A stretch of DNA of 64,000 nucleotides from Colwellia sp. 20A7. GTDB taxonomy: Bacteria > Pseudomonadota > Gammaproteobacteria > Enterobacterales > Alteromonadaceae. Both the position numbers and the translations under genes were made by a program. Below the pieces are notes generated by a model that made no database searches, was not told the origin of the DNA, and worked only from the letters and a program-made list of their open reading frames with translations. Position 1 is the first letter of the stretch. Each line of letters starts with the position of its first letter. The DNA lies in NCBI RefSeq assembly GCF_009832865.1, contig NZ_CP047130.1, forward strand, positions 1,116,001 through 1,180,000. The letters run 5' to 3'. Below, piece by piece: positions 1 through 8,439 of this stretch.

Positions 1-41
1 CTTTTTGCATAAGTCATATAAATGATCTTCTTCACTTGGTA

Positions 42-671
42 TTAATTTAAGTGCAGACATTCATCATCAAGATAAGTATTAGGCTCATTAACAAAAACTA
101 AAGTTCGTTGGCGATAACAAAAATAACTATTAATACCTTCAGGAAAATGGCTTGATATTGCATCGCCTATTTTCTTCGCTGTATTTATGATGTCGTTATC
201 AATACGAAAAGGATTTTTAATGACAAAATCTCTGTTGATACGCCACATAATATCTAACCCTTCGCTGGATGAATATTCAGACAGTTTTTGATAAAGCGTT
301 TCTCCTACTCTAAAGGGGCGGCTTTCTTCGGTTCCACGCCAGCTTCTAGGGTAAGAGCGTGTGGTTATTTCTCTTGCTTGTAATATTTTAGTTAAATCAC
401 CTTCCGGCTCTGGCAAAAAAATAACATTATTTACTATTTTTCTGTCTTCTTTATCACCATAAACTTTAGCATAAAAATTAGAGAGCCCTTCAGCTGCAGC
501 ATTTGGTCTTTTGGTGTTAAGTTGCTTTTTTATCGTACCACTAGCTTCAAGTGTTGATGATTGTGCATCACCTTGATTTGAAGAAAGCAGTAAATCTTTA
601 TTGAGAAAAAAAGCAACAGCAAGACCAATCAAGATAGCTGCAATAATAGCACTTCGAATCCAAAACCCCAT
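42..671 (-). CDS. Putative membrane-anchored TcpQ-like protein
   Basis: A 209-residue protein with one N-terminal membrane anchor (about residues 6-23), a low-complexity linker to about residue 60 and a soluble C-terminal domain, so most of it should face the periplasm. The stretch from about residue 118 to 195 (a 'RVGETLYQKLSEYSSSEGL' segment, then a MWRINRDF strand and a final strand LVFVNE) resembles the TcpQ/PilL-type C-terminal domain seen in pilus and secretion accessory proteins. That likeness is by eye and is not a firm family assignment. No pilus or secretion gene lies beside it. It reads in the same direction as the lpxL-like gene and tolC but is separated from lpxL by 127 bp. Function unknown. 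Confidence 0.6.
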   Translation of the reverse strand: MGFWIRSAIIAAILIGLAVAFFLNKDLLLSSNQGDAQSSTLEASGTIKKQLNTKRPNAAAEGLSNFYAKVYGDKEDRKIVNNVIFLPEPEGDLTKILQAREITTRSYPRSWRGTEESRPFRVGETLYQKLSEYSSSEGLDIMWRINRDFVIKNPFRIDNDIINTAKKIGDAISSHFPEGINSYFCYRQRTLVFVNEPNTYLDDECLHLN

Positions 672-798
672 ATAGGTACACTTCCAATTGCTATAATGTT
701 GAATATAAGGCTATACCATACAAAATAGTTAAATAATTATCAAAGAATAACAGTATATATTCATCGCTTCGTTGATTATTGATTACTCGTAATGCGTG

Positions 799-1737
799 TT
801 ACTTGTAAACAGAAGGTTCATCTGGGTTAGGGCGAGTTTTAAATCGTCGGTGTAACCACATATATTGTTCTGGTTTTTGAGAAATCGCTTTCTCTAATTC
901 TTGATTCACGCGTATTAAGTCAGCTTCGTCATCTTTACTTGGAAAATTATCAAATGGTGGAGAAATTGTTAAGGTATAGCCACTGTCATCTTCATTTCTA
1001 ATTGGAACGATCATCATTGTTTCAACATTTTTTTGTCGCGCAAAAATTAACGTACCTGTTGTTGTTGCAGTCTCTTTTACACCAAAAAAGGGGACGAATA
1101 AACTGCGATTTCTGCCGTAGTCTTGATCAGGTAAATAAATACAGGCTTCTTTATCTCTTAAAGCTTTCATCAGGCCTTTGACGTCTTTTTTACCTAACAT
1201 ATATTTATTTGAACGCCCACGCCCACGAAATTGGAAGAACTCCATTAAAGGGTTATTATGCGGGCGATAAAACACTACCATCGGATGTCCATAACCTATT
1301 CCACGTGCATTAATTTCTACACTTAAATAATGCATTGCAAGCAAGAGAATACCTTTACCTTCGCTTTGCGCTTTTTCTATATGTTCTAACCCAATCACAT
1401 TAAACTTTCGTTTAATACGCCAATCTGGCCACCACCAACCCATGCCAGTTTCAAATAATGCAATGCCTGTGTTTTCGAAGTTTTTCTTTAATATTACTTC
1501 TCTTTCTTGCTCGCTCATTTCTGGAAAGCACAACTTTAAGTTAACATCCGCAATGTGTTTTCTTTTGGAGCCTATTTTATATAGTAGACGCCCTAGCATT
1601 CGACCTAAGCCTAATTGCCACTTGTAAGGGAGCCACGAAATACTGTAAAGAATAAAAACGCCTAGCCAAGTTAACCAGTATTTAGGCAATAAAAAGGCTA
1701 GTTTAAAATCAGGCTGTAAAACTTTATTTTTACTCAC
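799..1737 (-). CDS. Lipid A biosynthesis acyltransferase (LpxL/LpxM family)
   Basis: A 312-residue inner-membrane acyltransferase that would add a secondary acyl chain to Kdo2-lipid IVA or its acylated product at the cytoplasmic face. One hydrophobic segment lies near residues 22-40. The family's catalytic HX4(D/E) motif is visible as H136 to E141 (HYLSVE), followed by the substrate-region pattern FYRPHNNP and the conserved LPDQDYG segment near residue 205. Length fits the family (about 300-325). The HYLSVE form is closer to LpxL (HFLTLE) than to LpxM, but acyl-chain preference cannot be read from sequence, so no symbol is given. It ends 61 bp inside a spacer that precedes the TcpQ-like gene. 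Confidence 0.9.
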   Translation of the reverse strand: MSKNKVLQPDFKLAFLLPKYWLTWLGVFILYSISWLPYKWQLGLGRMLGRLLYKIGSKRKHIADVNLKLCFPEMSEQEREVILKKNFENTGIALFETGMGWWWPDWRIKRKFNVIGLEHIEKAQSEGKGILLLAMHYLSVEINARGIGYGHPMVVFYRPHNNPLMEFFQFRGRGRSNKYMLGKKDVKGLMKALRDKEACIYLPDQDYGRNRSLFVPFFGVKETATTTGTLIFARQKNVETMMIVPIRNEDDSGYTLTISPPFDNFPSKDDEADLIRVNQELEKAISQKPEQYMWLHRRFKTRPNPDEPSVYK

Positions 1738-1915
1738 AGTGTTTTCTCTTGATAGGATTAAGGAGATTATTTGATGTTAATTATATCGATTAACAGCAGT
1801 TATGTGAAAGAAGAACTGACGGTTTTATTAAAAGTGCGGCTACCTTTAGCTGTAGTCTAATTTTTTCACTGTTTTTTAAGTAAAACGGTATTAGTAATTA
1901 AGGTGCTTTTATTAT

Positions 1916-1947
1916 AAAAAAAGGGGCCGTATTAAATAGGTCCCCTT
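1916..1947 (-). terminator. Rho-independent terminator of tolC
   Basis: Read on the minus strand, an AAGGGG arm pairs with CCCCTT (extended by CC/GG across a bulged A), followed directly by a run of seven T. It lies about 20-50 bp after the tolC stop. Confidence 0.75.
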
Positions 1948-1967
1948 AATTACTTTATTCTTTAATA

Positions 1968-3314
1968 TTACTTTGCAGCCATTAATCCTGTATTAATTGA
2001 CGTGATGTCTTCGTCGGTAATAGTACCGCCAGCACGTTTTAATAATAATATGTTTTGAATGTAAGAATAACGCGTTGATGATAAATTACGTTTTGCGTTG
2101 TATAGATTACGCGTGCTATCTAATACGTCAACAATAGTACGTGTGCCTACTTCAAAACCAGCTTCCGTTGCTTCTAATGCTTTGGTTGCGCTCAGTACTG
2201 ACTGTTCAAAAGCTTTAATACTAGAGATACTTGCTACTACTGTGTTGTATGCATTACGAGTAGTACGTACAACTGAACGATGTGTTTGCATTAAATCTTG
2301 GCTAGCTAGAACAAAGTTATTTTGGGCAGTACGGACACTACTTTCTATTGCGCCACCTGAATAAAGAGGTACATTCAGAGTTACACCTACTGAATAATCA
2401 TTTAAGGCTGGCGTATTAATGTTAATAGAATTGATGTCTGATTCACTGTCGCTACTTTTATAATTAGCGTCAAAATCTAGTGTTGGATAATGACCTGCTT
2501 TAGCTGAACTAATTGTTTGTTTGGCAATTTCAATACCGACTCTAGATGCAATTAAATCTAAGTTTTTTGCTTCAGCCGCTTTTTGCCATTCATCAGCACT
2601 ATTTGGTGTAGGTGTTGATGTGCTAAAGCGATCTGTATTTAATACATTAATGCTTTTAGGGTAATTGTTAGTAATAACACGTAATTCTTCTTCAGCACTA
2701 AAAATTGCATTTTTAGCACGAATCTCTTCTGTTACTGCAGTATCATACTGAGCTTGTGCTTCGTGTACATCAGTTATTGCCGTTAAACCTACAGAAAAAC
2801 GCTGTTTAGTTTGTTCAAGTTGACGAGCAATCGCTGCTTTTTCTGATTGAGCAAAAACTAAATCATCTTTAGTGCTTAATAAAGAGAAATACGCTTGTGC
2901 AACACGTACAATTAAATCTTGTTTTGCTACTTGATAAATCAAATCACTTTGATGAGCAGATTTTTCAGCTATATTTAAACGTAACCAGCTGTCATGATGA
3001 TAAAGCTGCATGTTCAGGTTCGCGCCATAACCTAGCGATTTATATTCTGTTGTATACACATCATTAATATCATAATCATAGCTTTCGCTTTGACCGTCAC
3101 TATAATTAGCATAGGCGCTAATTTGTGGTAATAATGCTGAACGTGCTAGCGTAATGTCTTCTTTGACTATTTCAAATTGAGCTCGAGCTTTTAAAACAAC
3201 GGTGTCGTTTAATAAGGCTTGTTGATAAACCGATAATAAGTCTTCGGCATGAGTGTTCGTCGCTGATATTGTACCTACAAGCGCTATAATAATTGTACTT
3301 AAAGTTTTTTTCAT
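1968..3314 (-). CDS. tolC: TolC family outer membrane channel
   Basis: A 448-residue outer membrane efflux protein, the exit duct for type I secretion and RND/MFS tripartite pumps. A signal peptide of about 23 residues ends at THAE. The mature protein begins DLLSVYQQAL, the usual TolC start. Two internally homologous OEP halves follow (about residues 25-220 and 240-430), with long helical stretches and the SVGLTAITDVHEAQ / EVGTRTIVDVLDS repeat-equivalent loops typical of TolC. The gene is divergent from nudF, as in E. coli where tolC faces nudF-yqiB-cpdA-yqiA-parE, which supports true orthology. A terminator follows the stop. Confidence 0.95.
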   Translation of the reverse strand: MKKTLSTIIIALVGTISATNTHAEDLLSVYQQALLNDTVVLKARAQFEIVKEDITLARSALLPQISAYANYSDGQSESYDYDINDVYTTEYKSLGYGANLNMQLYHHDSWLRLNIAEKSAHQSDLIYQVAKQDLIVRVAQAYFSLLSTKDDLVFAQSEKAAIARQLEQTKQRFSVGLTAITDVHEAQAQYDTAVTEEIRAKNAIFSAEEELRVITNNYPKSINVLNTDRFSTSTPTPNSADEWQKAAEAKNLDLIASRVGIEIAKQTISSAKAGHYPTLDFDANYKSSDSESDINSININTPALNDYSVGVTLNVPLYSGGAIESSVRTAQNNFVLASQDLMQTHRSVVRTTRNAYNTVVASISSIKAFEQSVLSATKALEATEAGFEVGTRTIVDVLDSTRNLYNAKRNLSSTRYSYIQNILLLKRAGGTITDEDITSINTGLMAAK

Positions 3315-3468
3315 GAGTCGAGCTTTCCTTGGGCGATGAGTTCCCGTTTATAGTGATATAATGAAATATCTTATATATATACAAGATTATGTTACAGGGG
3401 TTTTGAAACTAACCAAATAAAATCAATATCCGATAGTGTAACAAATTATTATTAAAAAGAGAGTGTTT

Positions 3469-4104
3469 ATGCAAGATAATCAAAGTAAATCAATATCTAT
3501 GCTGCAATATACCCAAAATGACGTATCAATTTCAGCAATTAATACTAAATATAAAGGTTTTTTTAAAGTAGATGAATATCAACTTCAGCATAAGTTGTTT
3601 TCTCAAAAATTCAGTAAACATATGAAGCGTGAAGTATTCGAACGTGGTGATGCCGTTGTTGTTATGTTGTACGATGCTATCGAAGATAATTTATTATTAT
3701 TAGAGCAATTTAGAGCCGGGGCATTACGTACCGAGCAAACACCTTGGTTACTTGAATTTGTAGCAGGGATGTTTGAAAGTAATGAGAACTCTATTGATGT
3801 TGCAATACGAGAAACGAAAGAAGAAGCAGGTATTAACTTAGAAGTAAGCAATATGAAGCCCATAATGAAATATCTTTCTAGCCCCGGAGGAATGAGCGAA
3901 TGTATTCATTTATATTGGGCTAAGTTTGATAGCCACAAAGTCTCGCCTGGTAGTGTTCATGGTTTAGAGGATGAAAATGAAGATATATTACTTCATATTG
4001 TCTCGCGTACAGAGGCGTTAACACTATTAAAGGAAGGGAAGATTATCAATGCATCTACCATCATTGGCTTACAATGGTTAGCAATGAACTATCAAAGTCT
4101 GTAG
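3469..4104 (+). CDS. nudF: ADP-ribose pyrophosphatase (Nudix)
   Basis: A 211-residue Nudix hydrolase that cleaves ADP-ribose to AMP and ribose 5-phosphate. The Nudix box is complete: G at the start of GMFES, then E, then RETKEEAGI, matching GX5EX7REUXEEXGU. The upstream LLEQFRAGAL and following LSSPGGMSE segments are family hallmarks. A GTG two codons upstream (3463) is also in frame, but the AGAGAG ribosome site at 3458-3463 is spaced 5 nt from the ATG at 3469, so that ATG is chosen. First gene of nudF-yqiB-cpdA-yqiA-parE, divergent from tolC. Confidence 0.95.
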   Translation: MQDNQSKSISMLQYTQNDVSISAINTKYKGFFKVDEYQLQHKLFSQKFSKHMKREVFERGDAVVVMLYDAIEDNLLLLEQFRAGALRTEQTPWLLEFVAGMFESNENSIDVAIRETKEEAGINLEVSNMKPIMKYLSSPGGMSECIHLYWAKFDSHKVSPGSVHGLEDENEDILLHIVSRTEALTLLKEGKIINASTIIGLQWLAMNYQSL

Positions 4105-4249
4105 GTTGAATTTATTAATCATATGCTGCAAGATCAAATCTTTCTCAGTTTCAACAAATGACACCCATCAATAAATGACATTTAATATAGTACACGCAGC
4201 ACAACTATATTATTAATATTACAACAACATAGCCCAGCATAGGATATTA

Positions 4250-4741
4250 GTGAGTTTTTTCCCAAATAGCACAGTGAATAGAAGAACAAGGTATCAACCT
4301 AACTTAGTTAGCTTGATGACTTTGTGTGCTAACAATTATTTTTTATTATTGAAAATACAAGCTGATAAAACGGCACTTAACCAACAGCGTCATTTTTTTA
4401 TTAATGAGCACCTTACCTATGTGGTAACAGTGAATGAAGTCACTCGCTATACATCACTCATTACTTTTGAACAAAAAATGCTTACTCGAACTACCGATAA
4501 AGAGAAAACATATACTCATTCACTTCATCCTCGTATGAGTATTCGTTTGTATCATGATGCTCGTCTGGCGGAAGTCATTAGTAATCAAGATGTTTTTCAA
4601 GTGAAACCCCGTTACGATTACCCAAATAAAGATATGCATCAGCAAGATGAAAAACAGCAAATAAATCAGTTTTTAAACGAGTGGTTACATCTTTGTTTAG
4701 AGCATGGTCAGGTTAATTTAACGCTAAAAAAGAACGGATAA
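4250..4741 (+). CDS. yqiB: YqiB family protein (DUF1249)
   Basis: A 163-residue cytoplasmic protein of the YqiB/DUF1249 family, whose biochemical role is unknown. Recognised from the N-terminal segment RYQPNLVSLMTLCANNYFLL, the PRMSIRLYHDARLAEV segment and its slot between nudF and cpdA, which is conserved across gammaproteobacteria. The start is GTG at 4250 with AGGA at 4241-4244. It ends 7 bp before cpdA, so co-transcription and coupling are likely. Confidence 0.88.
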   Translation: MSFFPNSTVNRRTRYQPNLVSLMTLCANNYFLLLKIQADKTALNQQRHFFINEHLTYVVTVNEVTRYTSLITFEQKMLTRTTDKEKTYTHSLHPRMSIRLYHDARLAEVISNQDVFQVKPRYDYPNKDMHQQDEKQQINQFLNEWLHLCLEHGQVNLTLKKNG

Positions 4742-4748
4742 TAAATTT

Positions 4749-5507
4749 ATGAATCGCCCAGCAGAAACGTTTGTTATTGCACAATTTAGTGATTGTCACT
4801 TATTTGCTGACAAGCAAGCTAAGCATTTAGGTGCAAATGTTTGGCAAAATTTAAACCGTGTTTTAACTGATATTGCTCAACGAAAAAATGTTGATGGCAT
4901 TGTTTTTACTGGTGATCTTACTCAAGATCATACTGAAGACTCCTATCATCATTTTGTTCATGCTATTGAGCAAGCAAAGTTTGCTATCCCGGTATATTTT
5001 TTAGCGGGTAATCATGATGATCGCGCTTTATTGAGCCAACATCTAGTAGAGCCTAATTTTCAACCTAATAAAATGCTTTATAATGACTTTTGGCAAATAC
5101 AGTTATTAGATAGTAAAAGCGATACACCGTCAGGTTTAGTTTCATCACAAAATTTACAGGCGTTATCACAACAAATGGATAGCACTAAATTTCAATTGTT
5201 AATGATGCATCACCATCCTATCGACGTAGGCTACTATATTGATAAACATGGACTATTAGCTCAAGATGATTTTTGGAAAACGATTGCAGAGTTAAATGAA
5301 AAGGACGGTCAAATTAAAGGTATTGCATGTGGACATGTTCACAGAGCAGTACACTTATCTAAATTTAATGTTGATGTGTATACTTGTCCAGCAACTTCTG
5401 TACAGTTTGGTGATACAAAAGAAGAAATAGGCTCTATTTTACCAAGTTACCAACTTCTTTATCTTGAAAGTAATGGTACAATGAGCCGCGAAATTATCGT
5501 GTTCTGA
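4749..5507 (+). CDS. cpdA: 3',5'-cyclic-AMP phosphodiesterase
   Basis: A 252-residue class III cyclic nucleotide phosphodiesterase that lowers cAMP and so tunes CRP signalling. The dinuclear metal motifs are all present in order: SDCHL (DxH) near residue 14, GDLTQDHT near 57, GNHDD near 93, MHHHP near 156 and GHVHRA near 197. Length is usual for CpdA (about 270). It sits between yqiB and yqiA in the conserved operon. Confidence 0.95.
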   Translation: MNRPAETFVIAQFSDCHLFADKQAKHLGANVWQNLNRVLTDIAQRKNVDGIVFTGDLTQDHTEDSYHHFVHAIEQAKFAIPVYFLAGNHDDRALLSQHLVEPNFQPNKMLYNDFWQIQLLDSKSDTPSGLVSSQNLQALSQQMDSTKFQLLMMHHHPIDVGYYIDKHGLLAQDDFWKTIAELNEKDGQIKGIACGHVHRAVHLSKFNVDVYTCPATSVQFGDTKEEIGSILPSYQLLYLESNGTMSREIIVF

Positions 5508-5585
5508 TATAGTTTTAATATTAGCTTTAATATATAAATTACTATCTAGGACAAGGAGGCTTTACTTAGGGGGAAATATAACAAT

Positions 5586-6188
5586 ATGCAAAAAAACATT
5601 CTTTATATTCATGGTTTTAATTCATCTCCCTATTCATTAAAAGCTGAGCAAGCTCGTCAGTATTTTCATGAAAACTTTCCAGACATTAACTTTATTTGCC
5701 CTCAGTTAGCTAATTCACCAAATGAAGTGTTGTTGCAGTTAGAGGATATACTTAAACCCAAAGCCTCAAATACTGCAGACAATAATATGTGGTTTTTAAT
5801 GGGATCATCATTAGGAGGATATTTCTCTCACTATTTAGCGAATAAATATCAGCTCCTTGCTGTGTTGATAAACCCGGCAATTAAGCCTTATTGCTTATTA
5901 GAGAACTATATTGGTGAACAAATAAACCCTTATACCAACACCGTTTATCAAGTAGCAAAGCAACATATGCTTGATCTTAAAGCAATTGAGCAAAGCGCTC
6001 CTGCGATTGACGATGAACAAAAAAATAATTACCTAATTATGGTACAAACAGGTGATGAAGTGTTAGATTATCAACAAGCAGTTGAGAAATTTAAACATAG
6101 CCGTTTTATCATTGAACAAGGCGGTAACCATAGTTTTGTTGGATTTAATGAAAAACTTCCAATGATTGCAGAATTTTTTCAACTATAA
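5586..6188 (+). CDS. yqiA: YqiA alpha/beta-hydrolase esterase
   Basis: A 200-residue esterase of the YqiA/YcfP alpha/beta hydrolase group. Seen: the oxyanion-side motif YIHGFNSSPYS, the nucleophile elbow GSSLGGYFS near residue 74, an acid-region segment TGDEVLDYQQA near 156, and the catalytic-His segment GGNHSFVGF near 180. The family hydrolyses short acyl esters in vitro; the natural substrate is not established. It lies 55 bp upstream of parE, as in enteric bacteria. Confidence 0.92.
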   Translation: MQKNILYIHGFNSSPYSLKAEQARQYFHENFPDINFICPQLANSPNEVLLQLEDILKPKASNTADNNMWFLMGSSLGGYFSHYLANKYQLLAVLINPAIKPYCLLENYIGEQINPYTNTVYQVAKQHMLDLKAIEQSAPAIDDEQKNNYLIMVQTGDEVLDYQQAVEKFKHSRFIIEQGGNHSFVGFNEKLPMIAEFFQL

Positions 6189-6242
6189 GCCAAGTTGGAA
6201 GATAGAAACGATACATATACTCACATAGATAGAAAATAAACC

Positions 6243-8138
6243 ATGACCGACCAATATAATTCAGATTCCATTGAAGTACTTAGCGGCTTAGATCCTGTAC
6301 GCCACCGCCCAGGCATGTATACAGATACCACTCGTCCAAATCACTTGGGTCAAGAGGTTATTGATAACTCAGTTGATGAAGCTCTGGCCGGACATGCACA
6401 AAATATTAGTGTTATTTTAGATACAGATCAATCGCTTGAAATTACTGATGATGGTCGAGGCATGCCAATAGATATTCATCCTGAAGAAGGCGTCTCTGGT
6501 GTTGAACTTATTTTTTGTAAATTACATGCCGGCGGAAAATTCTCTAATAAAAATTACCAATTCTCTGGTGGTTTGCATGGTGTAGGTATTTCAGTTGTTA
6601 ACGCCTTATCAACGCGGGTTGATGTAAGTATTAGGCGTGATAGTAAAGTTTACGAAATGGCGTTTGAGAACGGTTATAAAGTTGAAGAATTAACTGAAAC
6701 AGGCACGGTAGGAAAACGAAATACAGGTACACGTGTAAAGTTTTGGCCAGATCCGAAGTACTTCGACTCACCTAAGTTTTCTGTATTAAAACTGACTCAT
6801 TTATTAAAAGCCAAAGCGGTATTATGCCCAGGCTTAACGATTAAATTTCATGACAAAATTGACAATAAAAAGCATGAATGGTGCTATGAAGATGGTTTAA
6901 CTGATTATTTAAAAGAATCAGTTAAAGGTTATGAAAGCTTACCTGAACAACCTTTTGTTGGTGAGTTTACGGCACAAACTGAAGCGGCGAATTGGGCGGT
7001 CACTTGGCTACCTGAAGGTGGCGAAAGTGTAGGCGAAAGTTATGTCAACTTAATTCCAACTGTTGCTGGTGGCACACATGTTAACGGTTTACGCCAAGGT
7101 TTATTAGAATCTATGCGCGAATTTTGTGAGTTTCGTAACTTAATTCCACGTGGCATAAAGTTAACTCCTGACGACATTTGGGATAAATGTAGTTATATTT
7201 TATCAATCAAAATGCAAGACCCACAATTTGCAGGTCAAACCAAAGAACGTTTATCTTCTCGTCAATGTGCAGGCTTTGTAACTGGCGTTGTAAAAGATGC
7301 CTTTAGCTTATGGCTAAATGAACATACAGATATAGCTGAACTCTTAGCGGAATTTTGCATTAGCAATGCGCAAAAACGCTTGCGTGCTAGTAAAAAAGTG
7401 GTACGTAAAAAGATAACTCAAGGTCCTGCATTGCCAGGCAAGTTAACTGATTGTGGTAGCCAAGATTTATCCCGTACTGAATTGTTTTTAGTGGAAGGTG
7501 ACTCTGCTGGCGGTAGTGCTAAACAAGCACGCGACCGTGAAACACAAGCGATAATGCCCTTACGTGGAAAAATTCTTAACACTTGGGAAGTAGATTCAGG
7601 GCAGATTTTAGCATCACAAGAAGTACATGATATTTCTGTTGCACTAGGAATAGACCCAGACAGTGATGATTTATCAGAGCTACGTTACGGTAAAGTGTGT
7701 ATTCTGGCAGATGCTGACTCGGATGGACTTCATATAGCAACGCTTCTTTGTGCTTTATTTACACAACACTTTTTACCCCTAGTACAAGCTGGACATGTTT
7801 ATGTAGCAATGCCACCACTGTATCGTATAGATGTAGGAAAAGAAGTCTTTTATGCGCTTGATGAATCAGAAAAAGATAGTATTCTTGACCGAATAGCTGC
7901 CGAGAAAAAACGCGGTAAAGTTAATGTACAACGCTTTAAAGGCTTGGGCGAAATGAACCCATTGCAATTACGCGAAACGACTATGGATGCGAATACTCGT
8001 CGCTTAGTGCAACTTACTGCGCTTGATGAAGAACATAGTCAAACCATTGAAATGATGGATATGCTCCTGTCGAAAAAACGCTCGGGAGACCGTAAAGAAT
8101 GGCTCCAAGCTAAAGGGGATATGGCCGTAGTTCAATAA
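6243..8138 (+). CDS. parE: DNA topoisomerase IV subunit B
   Basis: The 631-residue ATPase subunit of topoisomerase IV, which with ParC unlinks daughter chromosomes. GHKL ATPase motifs are intact: EVIDNSVDEALAG, DDGRGMP and GGLHGVGISVVNALS. A transducer domain follows. The TOPRIM domain shows EGDSAGGSA (about residue 418) and the metal-binding LADADSDGLHI (about 494). Length matches E. coli ParE (630). Last gene of the nudF-led cluster; its partner parC lies 3.6 kb downstream beyond two diguanylate cyclase genes. Confidence 0.98.
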   Translation: MTDQYNSDSIEVLSGLDPVRHRPGMYTDTTRPNHLGQEVIDNSVDEALAGHAQNISVILDTDQSLEITDDGRGMPIDIHPEEGVSGVELIFCKLHAGGKFSNKNYQFSGGLHGVGISVVNALSTRVDVSIRRDSKVYEMAFENGYKVEELTETGTVGKRNTGTRVKFWPDPKYFDSPKFSVLKLTHLLKAKAVLCPGLTIKFHDKIDNKKHEWCYEDGLTDYLKESVKGYESLPEQPFVGEFTAQTEAANWAVTWLPEGGESVGESYVNLIPTVAGGTHVNGLRQGLLESMREFCEFRNLIPRGIKLTPDDIWDKCSYILSIKMQDPQFAGQTKERLSSRQCAGFVTGVVKDAFSLWLNEHTDIAELLAEFCISNAQKRLRASKKVVRKKITQGPALPGKLTDCGSQDLSRTELFLVEGDSAGGSAKQARDRETQAIMPLRGKILNTWEVDSGQILASQEVHDISVALGIDPDSDDLSELRYGKVCILADADSDGLHIATLLCALFTQHFLPLVQAGHVYVAMPPLYRIDVGKEVFYALDESEKDSILDRIAAEKKRGKVNVQRFKGLGEMNPLQLRETTMDANTRRLVQLTALDEEHSQTIEMMDMLLSKKRSGDRKEWLQAKGDMAVVQ

Positions 8139-8439
8139 TGGTTTTTAAATCATAAGTTGATAAAGTCTAGTGCATAAACTGACAATTAATGATGGTTAAA
8201 AGCCTTTTTTAATCGTCATTATTGCGAATACATGATTTATGTTTTTATGGCAAATTATGCCCTACGATTCAAATGAGCTTTGAGTAAAAAGTAAAGTAGG
8301 GCAAAAGGTGTCGATGTTAGATCAGGCCGATACATTCAAGCAGGAAGTGCAAATTTCGGCTTCGGTTGAATAGCATTGGTTTTCTGAAATAATCGCTTTA
8401 TACTAGTTTGATAATCATCACGTTTATAGGCCATTTGTA
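8139..8439 (+). other. Structured spacer between parE and a diguanylate cyclase gene
   Basis: No convincing gene in 301 bp. It holds a 14-bp inverted repeat allowing G-U pairs (8188-8201 with 8207-8220), which may terminate parE although no U-run follows. It also holds a perfect 8-bp inverted repeat TGCCCTAC/GTAGGGCA (8258-8265 and 8296-8303), and an AGGCCGA/TCGGCTT pairing nearer the next start. A 19-codon ORF near 8313 has no recognisable ribosome site and is not called. Confidence 0.45.

Noticed and set aside
1442..1627. Plus-strand ORF within the lipid A acyltransferase gene
   Set aside because: Shadow frame of a well-supported gene on the other strand.
8139..8439. Possible c-di-GMP (GEMM) riboswitch before the GGDEF gene
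   Set aside because: A GGGCAAA-like stretch caught the eye, but the paired GCAAAGCC segment and P1b/P2 layout of the consensus are not in the right places.
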